Shown here: in pieces, positions 15,976-22,527 of the stretch
Layout: the number at the start of each line of letters is the position of its first letter
How positions within the stretch are numbered: the first letter of the stretch is position 1
Assembly: GCA_027325115.1 (NCBI GenBank)
Contig: DAHWFG010000129.1
Span: 1 to 22,527 of the forward strand
DNA: 22,527 nucleotides
Source: JAKBCQ01 sp021807585
GTDB taxonomy: Bacteria > Planctomycetota > Planctomycetia > Isosphaerales > Isosphaeraceae
Reading direction: 5' to 3'
Position numbers and translations under genes: made by a program
The notes under the pieces: generated by a model
What the model was told of the DNA's origin: nothing
Seen by the model: only the letters and a program-made list of their open reading frames with translations
The model's database searches: none

Positions 15976-18579
15976 ATGGCTCGTTCACTCCGTGATTTGT
16001 TCATATCCAGACGTCGCTCACGGCGCTCGCGGCGTCCTGGTTGCGAATCGCTCGAGGATCGTCGTCTCCTCGCGCCTTTGATGGTGACGAGCACGCTTGA
16101 TAACGGCGTCGCGGGAACGTTGCGATACGCGATCGAGCAAGCCGATGCGGCGTCGGGGAACTCGATCATCGATTTCAATCTCCCCGGCACGGGACCTCAA
16201 ACGATTGATCTTTCAAGCCCGCTCCCCGCGATTACGAGTCCGGTGACGATCGACGGCACATCTCAGCCCGGTTATTCGGGGACGCCCGTCGTCGTGCTCA
16301 ACGGATCGAACGCCGGGGCCGACGCGAATGGATTGACTCTTTCCGGAGGGCTCGACAAGGTGTTTGGGCTCGAGATCATCAATTTTCAAGGTTCGGGGAT
16401 CGTATTATCGGGCGCGCCTTTCGATGTGATCGAGGGGAACGTGATCGGAACCGACGCATCGGGAACGACGGCGCTCGGAAACGGCGGTTCTGGAATCATT
16501 GATCAGGGATCGCTTAATGCGACGATCGGCGGAACGCAACCAGGCTTGGCGAACGTGATCGCGTTCAATCAAAAAGACGGAGTGAATGTTTATTCGTCCG
16601 CGGGGGTCGGCGTCGAAGGGGTTTCGATCGAATCGAATCGGATTTATGGCAATGGGGGTTTGGGGATCGATATCGGCGGCGAGGGGATCGCGACGAATTC
16701 GCTCGGAAGCGCGCACAACGCTCCGTTTCTCACCTCGGCGGTATCGACCGCGAGCGGGACGGTCGTCACGGGGACGATCGTCGGTCAGCCGAACACATTT
16801 TATCAGATTCAATTTTATGTGAATCCGACAGTGGATCCGTCTTTGACGGGTCAGGGTCGAACGCTACTGGGGACGACGAGCGTGATGACCGACTCGACGG
16901 GGATCTCGGCGATTGACGCTTCGTTGCCGGTCGCGACGACCGCGGGAGAGATCATCAGCGCGACATCGACGGGAATCGATTCGACGACGACGTTCGCGAC
17001 GACGTCTTCATTTGCTCCCGACGTCGTCGTGGTATCGGCGGGTTCGCCGCCGAGTTTCGCCGCGGGCGATCTTGTCGTCGGGACGCAATCGCTCGTTCAA
17101 TGGCGAAATTCGGCGGGTGCGATCGTGGGGATTCTCAATCCCAATCAGGGTACGACCGAGAACACGGGGATGGCGTTCGATTCCGCGGGCGATCTTTATG
17201 TGACGAATTTTACCGCGGGGACTGTAAGTAAATTCAACCCTCAGGGTGAATTGATCGGAACCTTCGGCTCGGGTTACAGCGGACATCCCGAATCGATCGC
17301 GTTCAATTCCGCGGGGGATGTTTTTGTGGGTTCGGTCGACGGCGACAACAAGGTGCGCGAATTTAGCCCGAGCGGGACGTTGATCGCGACGTTCGCTCCG
17401 CAGGTGGGAGATCGAGGGACCGATTGGATCGCGATCGGTCCTGATCAACAAACGCTTTATTATACATCCGAGGGGACTTCGATCAAGCGATTCGATTTGG
17501 CGACGAACACGCAACTTCCCGATTTCGCCGACAATTTGCCGGGCGATCACGCGTTTGCGATTGCGCTGTTGCCGGGAGGGGGGATGCTCGTCGCCGATAC
17601 ACAATCGATTTTACGATTGAACGCCGCGGGACAGATTGTCCAGCAATATCAGGTGAGCGGGATTTCATCGTGGTATGGATTGGCGCTCGATCCGGGAGGG
17701 AATTCGTTCTGGGCGGCGGCGACGAATGCGACCGAGCAAGATTTTCATACGCAACCGATCATGGGCTCGAACGTGTATCATTTTGATCTCGCGACGGGGA
17801 AAGTGATCGGTCAATTTGATTCTTCGAACACGAGCCCGGCGGATACGGTTTTTGGGCTCGCGGTGACGCCGAACCCGCCGACAGGAGCGGGATCGGGTTC
17901 GACGACCGGAACGGGTTCGGGTTCGGGATCGAATCCGTCGATCGGCGGAGGGACTGTTGCGCCGATCGTGGTTGGAACGGGGACGGTTTCAGCATATGTC
18001 GATCCACGATTGATCGGCGTTCAAGAGATATCGAAACCGATGAGGCCGACCGAGCTGATTGCGAGCTTTAGTGCGCCGATCGATCCGACTTCGGCATCGA
18101 ACGCGGGCTATTACACGATATTGGCGCCCGGGATGTGCGGGCGTTTTGGCGTACCGCGTGAGCGAGCGATCGGCGCGGCGATCGCGATCGCGAATTCGCC
18201 GACGACGGTGGAGTTGTTCGTGCGGGGTCGGCTCAATCCTCGTCAGTTTTATGAATTGATCGTCAATGGATCGGGCGTGCGCAATGCTTCGGGGACGGCT
18301 CTCGACGCTACCGGCGGCGGCGGAGCTGCGGGCAGCGGCGATTCTCTCGTGTTCGGCCGCGGTATCGGCATCAGCCAGGGGCTGTACATGGCCACATTCT
18401 GGGCGGTTGCGCATCCCGATACGCGCGATCGGCTGACGACGACCGAGCTTCGCGGCTCTGGATCGTTCAATCGCTCGCACGTCATGACGACGACCGATAG
18501 GAATTCGATCCCGCGTCATGAGGCCGCGGCGATCTGGTTCGACGCGAACGGGCGTCGCAAGTCGTCGAGTCGCGGATGA
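15976..18579 (+). CDS. Secreted planctomycete protein: beta-helix, NHL propeller and Ig-like domain
   Basis: The 867-residue protein begins with a very basic stretch and the motif CESLEDRRLLA (23-33), the planctomycete extracellular-protein signature found at the start of many exported giant proteins. Residues 35-240 form a right-handed parallel beta-helix (TSTLDNGVAGTLRYAIEQAD, then repeated GSGI/NVIG turns such as VIGTDASGTTALGNGGSGI). Residues 245-345 look like the beta-sandwich often found after such helices (NTFYQIQFYVNP). An NHL-type propeller spans about 355-630, with turns of the type FNSAGDLYVTNF and VSKFNPQGELIGTFGSG. A Gly/Ser/Thr linker then leads to an SbsA/Ig-like domain (about 680-780, ELIASFSAPIDPTSASNAGYY). 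No catalytic residues are evident, so an adhesive or structural surface role is inferred. The ATG has GGAG about ten bases upstream. Confidence 0.85.
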   Translation: MARSLRDLFISRRRSRRSRRPGCESLEDRRLLAPLMVTSTLDNGVAGTLRYAIEQADAASGNSIIDFNLPGTGPQTIDLSSPLPAITSPVTIDGTSQPGYSGTPVVVLNGSNAGADANGLTLSGGLDKVFGLEIINFQGSGIVLSGAPFDVIEGNVIGTDASGTTALGNGGSGIIDQGSLNATIGGTQPGLANVIAFNQKDGVNVYSSAGVGVEGVSIESNRIYGNGGLGIDIGGEGIATNSLGSAHNAPFLTSAVSTASGTVVTGTIVGQPNTFYQIQFYVNPTVDPSLTGQGRTLLGTTSVMTDSTGISAIDASLPVATTAGEIISATSTGIDSTTTFATTSSFAPDVVVVSAGSPPSFAAGDLVVGTQSLVQWRNSAGAIVGILNPNQGTTENTGMAFDSAGDLYVTNFTAGTVSKFNPQGELIGTFGSGYSGHPESIAFNSAGDVFVGSVDGDNKVREFSPSGTLIATFAPQVGDRGTDWIAIGPDQQTLYYTSEGTSIKRFDLATNTQLPDFADNLPGDHAFAIALLPGGGMLVADTQSILRLNAAGQIVQQYQVSGISSWYGLALDPGGNSFWAAATNATEQDFHTQPIMGSNVYHFDLATGKVIGQFDSSNTSPADTVFGLAVTPNPPTGAGSGSTTGTGSGSGSNPSIGGGTVAPIVVGTGTVSAYVDPRLIGVQEISKPMRPTELIASFSAPIDPTSASNAGYYTILAPGMCGRFGVPRERAIGAAIAIANSPTTVELFVRGRLNPRQFYELIVNGSGVRNASGTALDATGGGGAAGSGDSLVFGRGIGISQGLYMATFWAVAHPDTRDRLTTTELRGSGSFNRSHVMTTTDRNSIPRHEAAAIWFDANGRRKSSSRG

Positions 18580-18833
18580 AGCCCGGATCGTCGATTCCGG
18601 TTCAGAACGATATCGATATAATCATGAAAAGAACATCCATTATTATGTCTAATTATCTAGTCTCATCTCCTAAATGTTAAATTTATAAATCCGAATTTGA
18701 ATTATTTCGGAATACATTTCGTCATTTATAAGGGATCGGCGACGATCTCTTCACGCGTGGGATTGGTGGATTTGGTATTGACTCGTCGGATGGGATTGCG
18801 ATCTTGCGTGGAGGGAGCGCCGAGGGCGATCCC

Positions 18834-20027
18834 GTGGGGAAGCGACGCGAATACTGGTTATTGGCGGCGACGGCGCTGATCGCGAGCGTAGGGCTGATTG
18901 GTCGATTTATTGTTGAGGAGCCTCCCGATCGATTGCGCGGGAGGGCTTTGGAGTCGTTTCGAACGGGACGTTGGGAGATCGTCGAGGCATCGCTGATGAG
19001 GATCGAGCGGCGGGGTGCGGCGCGATCCGAGGATCGTATTTTACGAGGTCGCGCAGCGCGTGCGTTGGGTAAGATCGACGAGGCGATTTCTTGCTGGTCG
19101 AAGATCGTCGCGGGGGATCCGTTTGAGGCCGAGGCGTGTTGGTTGATCGGCGAGTCCGAGGCGTCGCGATTTCGGCTGCGAAGAGCCGAGGCGATCCTGC
19201 TTCGCGCCGCGGAACTCGCTCCGAGTCGTCCCGAGCCGCATTTTCACCTCGCCAAATTGTACGCGATCGAATTTCGGCGCAAGGCATTTGACGATCGGAT
19301 GCGTCGAATGATGGCATGCTCGCATTTAAAATTTCTCCAAATCACTTTTTGGTGTCAGATTGATTATTCGATCTGGGATCCGCCTCGATTTTTGAGGGCT
19401 TGGGCCAAGGCGCTTGAAAGCGATCCCGCCGATCGCGCCGCGCGGCTCGCCTTTGCGGAGGGGTTGCGTCGGCTCGACGATCGCGATCGCGCGTTGTCGA
19501 TTCTTGAACCACTCGGACTCGCCGACCCCGACGCGTCGGCTCTCCGAGCGCGGATCGCTGTCGAACAAGGACAAATCGATCGCGCCGAGGCGATCTTGAA
19601 ATCGATACCCGACGGGCATTTTGTCGGGGAGATGACGCGGGGTCGGATCGCTCGGTTACGCGGTAATCTCGAAGACGCCGTTCGCCGCTTTCGTTCGGCT
19701 TACGCCGCGGATCCCGACGACCGCGACGCGATCACCGAACTCGGGCTCGCGCTCGGCGCCGCGGGAAAAATCGATGAATCTCGCAAACTTATGTCTTTAT
19801 CATACAATTGTGATCAGATTTTGTTTATGCTGAAGGATATGCCGATCGATCGTGAGCCCGACGTCGATTTTCTTGAACGCCTGGGGCGTCGGTGCGAGGC
19901 GGTCGGAAGGCGCGAGCAGGCGCTCGCGTGTTATCGGCTTGCGCTCGATAAAGCCCCGCTCGATCCGGGTTTTCACGAGGCGATTTTCCGAGTCGTGAAC
20001 GCCGAACCGATTCGCAATAAAAAGTAA
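18834..20027 (+). CDS. Membrane-anchored TPR-repeat protein
   Basis: The protein of about 397 residues has one N-terminal membrane helix (WLLAATALIASVGLIGRFIV) without a clear cleavage site, so it is probably anchored with the repeats outside the cytoplasm. The rest is helical with tetratricopeptide spacing: ALESFRTGRWEIVEASLMRI, GRAARALGKIDEAISCWSKI, RLRRAEAILLRAAELAPSRPEPHFHLAKLYAIEF, then more units to EQALACYRLALDKAPLDPGFHEAIFRV. Such proteins serve as scaffolds; no enzyme domain is present. I chose GTG 18834 because GAGGG precedes it at good spacing; TTG 18804 would add ten residues. The 250-base gap before it is AT-rich, with a TATAAT at 18617-18622 but no matching -35. Its partner is unknown. 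It may be transcribed separately from the upstream secreted protein. Confidence 0.75.
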   Translation: MGKRREYWLLAATALIASVGLIGRFIVEEPPDRLRGRALESFRTGRWEIVEASLMRIERRGAARSEDRILRGRAARALGKIDEAISCWSKIVAGDPFEAEACWLIGESEASRFRLRRAEAILLRAAELAPSRPEPHFHLAKLYAIEFRRKAFDDRMRRMMACSHLKFLQITFWCQIDYSIWDPPRFLRAWAKALESDPADRAARLAFAEGLRRLDDRDRALSILEPLGLADPDASALRARIAVEQGQIDRAEAILKSIPDGHFVGEMTRGRIARLRGNLEDAVRRFRSAYAADPDDRDAITELGLALGAAGKIDESRKLMSLSYNCDQILFMLKDMPIDREPDVDFLERLGRRCEAVGRREQALACYRLALDKAPLDPGFHEAIFRVVNAEPIRNKK

Positions 20028-20080
20028 TGGCATGTTATTTAAAATGCGTACGGATGTTTGAACGCCTGGATTCCGTGCGA

Positions 20081-20800
20081 TCAGGGGGTGAACGCGAGTG
20101 CGATCGCGCCGACCGCGATCGCGCCTAGGAGTGCGATCAACAACCCCGCGACGCGGCGACGCTTGAGATAAAACAGCAGAAGCAAGCCGCTCGCCGAGAT
20201 GAACGTAAGAAAGATCGCCGATACGTCGATGACGATCGACCAGGCTCGGCCCGAATCGCGTCCTTTGTGGAGATCGTTGAGAATCGCCACCAATCCGTGA
20301 TCGGTGATCGTCAATTGATATCGCCCGTCGGCGCGACCGATGAAGGCGTCGGCGGCGTAGCCGGGGCCTTTAAACGTAACCGTGCATTCCTCGTCGTCGA
20401 TGCGAAATTCGGCGACGGTTCCCCGCAATCGATGTTTGGCTCGTAAGAACTCGGCGATCGCCAACTTATCGACGCCCGTCGACGGTTCGTCGGAGTCGGC
20501 GGTTGAATTCGACGTCGATCGAGGACCGAGCCAGGCGGCGTCGATCGTTCCCTGAACGCGTGTGCTCTGTTCGAATTCGCCGAAAAACCAATCGGGATGG
20601 TTGAGCGTCACCCCGGTCAGGCTGAAGAATAAAACGATCGCAAGTCCGAACATAGATACATAGATATGGAGCCAACGGATCGCGGCGGCGAAGCGCAAGC
20701 CGATCGCGCGGCGGGTCGAAATCGTTCGCGAATTCGGCGGTCGCGTCGGATCGGCTATCGTCGAATTCTCTTCGATCAGGATGCCGCGTTCGACCGTCAT
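20081..20800 (-). CDS. PepSY-associated membrane protein
   Basis: The 239-residue product has three membrane helices (about 46-66, 188-211 and 217-237) around a periplasmic PepSY-like domain (about 80-185). The opening helix reads RWLHIYVSMFGLAIVLFFSLTGVTLNHPDW, written here in its two parts RWLHIYVSMFGLAIVLFF and SLTGVTLNHPDW, the hallmark of the PepSY_TM-like family. The loop before helix two has ITDHGLVAILNDLHKGRDSG. His45, His68, His168 and His178 flank the helices and could bind heme, but this is not shown by the sequence. Its ATG overlaps the stop of the upstream ApbE-DUF2271 gene (ATGA, 20797-20800), so the two are translationally coupled. PepSY membrane proteins are often found beside ApbE in extracytoplasmic electron-transfer gene sets, so a role in passing electrons across the membrane is inferred. 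Confidence 0.82.
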   Translation of the reverse strand: MTVERGILIEENSTIADPTRPPNSRTISTRRAIGLRFAAAIRWLHIYVSMFGLAIVLFFSLTGVTLNHPDWFFGEFEQSTRVQGTIDAAWLGPRSTSNSTADSDEPSTGVDKLAIAEFLRAKHRLRGTVAEFRIDDEECTVTFKGPGYAADAFIGRADGRYQLTITDHGLVAILNDLHKGRDSGRAWSIVIDVSAIFLTFISASGLLLLFYLKRRRVAGLLIALLGAIAVGAIALAFTP

Positions 20801-22401
20801 TTCGCGGCTTCCCTCGGCTTGGTAACCCGGCGATATTGAAGCGACGCCGATTTGATTTCGACGTTTCCTTTCAGTTGCGCGGTGAACGGCTTTCGCTCGA
20901 GGGTGATCGGCCTGCGAATAATTTGATACGTTCCGTGCTCCCGCGCCGCCTCGATGAAGAGGGTGTATTCGCCGTCGGGGACGGTTTTTCCGTGATCGTC
21001 TTTGCCGTCCCAGATCGCCTCATAAGCGCCCGGGACCGACGTGGCGCGGGCGATCGTATGAAGCAGATCGAGATCGTCCGACTCGCGTCGCGCCTTGTCG
21101 TCGCGATGCCAGCGTTTAAGCTCGTGAATCCATCGCTCGGGCCCGGCGCCGCCAAGCGATACCCAAAGGATCACGGTGCGCAACGATCGCCCCTCTTTAT
21201 CCTCGATCCAGATCGCCACATAAGGACGTCGGTATCTACGCCCATTATTATTTTTGGAATCAATCTCGAACTTGATCGCGAGTTCGAATTCCGAACCGCT
21301 CGCCGCGTCGCGCGTGGCGGGACGCTTCTCGCCCGCGATCTCGCCGTTTTTCGACCGCTCTTTCTGTTGAGCGGACGTCCGTTTCACGAGGGGCGCCTCG
21401 TACCGATCGAAACCCTCGGTCCGCGCGATTCGGCCGTCGGCCGCGATCAACAGGCACTCGACACCGGGGATCGATTGCACGAGTCGCAGGCTCTCGTCGA
21501 TCGAAAGGACGTTGCAGATCGTCGCGAGCGCGTCGGCGGTCGTCGAGTCGGCGGCGATCACCGTCGCTCCGGTTACATGATCGACGGGTCGACCCGTTCT
21601 TGGATCAAAGATATGAGAGTACCATTTCCCCTGGATTCGGAAGCCTCGTTTGTAATCGCCGCTGGTGGCGACGGCTTTATCGCGCACTTCGACTCGCGTG
21701 ATCGGCTCGCTCGTTTCGGAATCGTGAAACGGCGAGGCGATTCCGATCCGCGCCGTCATATCGCCCGCGACGCGGAGGTCGCCGCCGACGTTGAGCAGCA
21801 CGCCGAGAACGGTGTGATCGCCGGTGAAGGCTCGATTCGCGGCTTTGCCGACGATGTATCCTTTGGCGATCGCGTTGAGGCTGACGGGTTGATCGGATCG
21901 ATATTCGACAAGCCCGTTCGCCGAATCGAGCTTCCACGCGGGAACGCGGATTTTCTTGAGGACTTCGGCGATTTCGGCGGCGCCGGGAAGTCGATCGGCC
22001 TTCGCGGCTTGGCTCCAAAGGCGAGTGAGGGGCTCGACGCGGGGATCGAACGCTCCTCCGCTTTTCTCGGTCCAATAATCAGACGCTTGCAAGATCGCGA
22101 GGAGTTCGGGAGAGACTTTTGTCGGCGTACGGGGTGATTTTTGGAGTTTGCTGAATTCGCTCGTCGCGTCGTATCCGCTCATGATCGCCGAGAGCCGGTC
22201 GATCTCGGTGAGGACTCGCGTCTCGGCGGCGGTCGCGGCTTGCGGCGTCGTCGCGCGAACGCGAAGCTCAAGTGATGTACCCATCACGTTCTCATGACGA
22301 AAGACGAAATCCTCGGCGGATCGCGCCGAGGTCGCGATACAAGAGAGGACGGCGATCGTCGGGATCAGGCGAACTAGCTTTCGACAATGCATTTGTTCCA
22401 T
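20797..22401 (-). CDS. apbE: Exported FAD:protein FMN transferase (ApbE-like) fused to DUF2271
   Basis: ApbE enzymes use FAD to attach FMN covalently to Thr/Ser of extracytoplasmic redox proteins. Residues 1-29 look like a signal peptide (LIPTIAVLSC, cleavage near ARSA); VLSC could also serve as a poor lipobox. The ApbE domain (about 34-340) shows NVMGTSLELRV, FDPRVEPLTRLW, SLNAIAKGYIVGKA (174-187), NVGGDLRVAGD, ATSGDYKRGF (245-254), HIFDPRTGRPV and the Mg-binding AADSTTADALAT (283-294). A charged linker leads to a DUF2271 domain (about 371-525): FELAIKFEID, RPYVAIWIEDKEG, ILWVSLGG and YEAIWDGKDDHGKTVPDGEYTLFIEAAREHG. DUF2271 is usually a separate periplasmic protein of unknown function. The frame has no stop upstream and stays open to the window edge, so the start may lie further out. 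ATG 22401 was chosen for the signal peptide; no strong ribosome site precedes it. Confidence 0.88.
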   Translation of the reverse strand: MEQMHCRKLVRLIPTIAVLSCIATSARSAEDFVFRHENVMGTSLELRVRATTPQAATAAETRVLTEIDRLSAIMSGYDATSEFSKLQKSPRTPTKVSPELLAILQASDYWTEKSGGAFDPRVEPLTRLWSQAAKADRLPGAAEIAEVLKKIRVPAWKLDSANGLVEYRSDQPVSLNAIAKGYIVGKAANRAFTGDHTVLGVLLNVGGDLRVAGDMTARIGIASPFHDSETSEPITRVEVRDKAVATSGDYKRGFRIQGKWYSHIFDPRTGRPVDHVTGATVIAADSTTADALATICNVLSIDESLRLVQSIPGVECLLIAADGRIARTEGFDRYEAPLVKRTSAQQKERSKNGEIAGEKRPATRDAASGSEFELAIKFEIDSKNNNGRRYRRPYVAIWIEDKEGRSLRTVILWVSLGGAGPERWIHELKRWHRDDKARRESDDLDLLHTIARATSVPGAYEAIWDGKDDHGKTVPDGEYTLFIEAAREHGTYQIIRRPITLERKPFTAQLKGNVEIKSASLQYRRVTKPREAAK

Positions 22402-22527
22402 CTCGCAAGTACGTTCGTTCTTTTTGACGACGACCGGGCCGTCGAGCCTTTTCTCAACGGTCGCCGTTTGATCGATCGTCCGCTTCGCATCGACCGTTTT
22501 CGGATTGAATCCCCGGCGGTCGACGTC
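22402..22527 (-). other. Open frame continuing upstream of the ApbE gene to the window edge
   Basis: All 42 codons before the chosen ApbE start are open in the same frame. By hand count, G+C is about 71% at third, 62% at first and 40% at second positions, the order expected of a coding frame in a GC-rich genome. The residues (FNPKTVDAKRTIDQTATVEK and on) look protein-like. A mirror-image plus-strand frame from ATG 22387 is also open to the edge. The window is too short to decide. Confidence 0.35.

Noticed and set aside
20836..22137. A 433-codon + strand frame
   Set aside because: Antisense to the ApbE-DUF2271 gene; no motifs and shadow-like composition.

Overview
The window looks like a chromosomal segment of a planctomycete, most likely of the Isosphaeraceae type. 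The reasons are the high G+C content, the secreted giant protein that begins with the planctomycete LEDRRLLA motif, a PEP-CTERM sorting signal, and the very heavy use of CGATCG-containing codons and octamers. This placement is inferred from sequence style, not from a database match.

Left part (1-5,100). A Pro/Ala/Thr-rich protein tail enters from the left edge and is followed by a factor-independent terminator. A small exported PEP-CTERM protein (549-1097, + strand) comes next. It converges, across a two-sided hairpin terminator, on two overlapping minus-strand envelope genes: a WecA/MraY-type polyprenyl-phosphate sugar-1-phosphate transferase and a polytopic O-antigen ligase/polymerase-like protein with a helical-repeat C-terminus. 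Together they suggest exopolysaccharide or surface glycan synthesis.

Centre (5,300-13,100). A minus-strand housekeeping cluster runs nusA, infB, rbfA and then an endonuclease III-like gene. It starts from a clear TTGACA promoter at about 13,100 and has a leader of about 275 nt. IF-2 starts at TTG and has an Ala/Pro/Gly-rich linker of several hundred residues. The endonuclease III-like protein keeps its iron-sulphur cysteines and catalytic Asp, but it has lost the usual helix-hairpin-helix/Lys motif. It carries a 280-residue Lys/Ala/Glu/His-rich tail containing 17 tandem pentapeptides.

12,807-14,410 is a 1.6-kb divergent gene-free stretch. It holds the nusA leader and promoter, several palindromes, a repeated 14-mer, a GC-rich REP-like hairpin, three 53-bp tandem repeats and a TATAAT box in front of rarA.

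Right part (14,411-22,527). rarA (AAA+ replication-recombination ATPase) is followed by a secreted beta-helix/NHL-propeller/Ig-like protein and a membrane-anchored TPR protein, all on the + strand. These converge on a minus-strand pair: an exported ApbE-type flavin transferase fused to a DUF2271 domain, overlapping by 4 bp (ATGA) a PepSY-type membrane protein. The pair looks like an extracytoplasmic flavin/redox module. The reading frame of the ApbE fusion stays open to the right edge, so its true start may lie outside the window. No tRNA, rRNA, CRISPR array, insertion sequence or transposase was seen.
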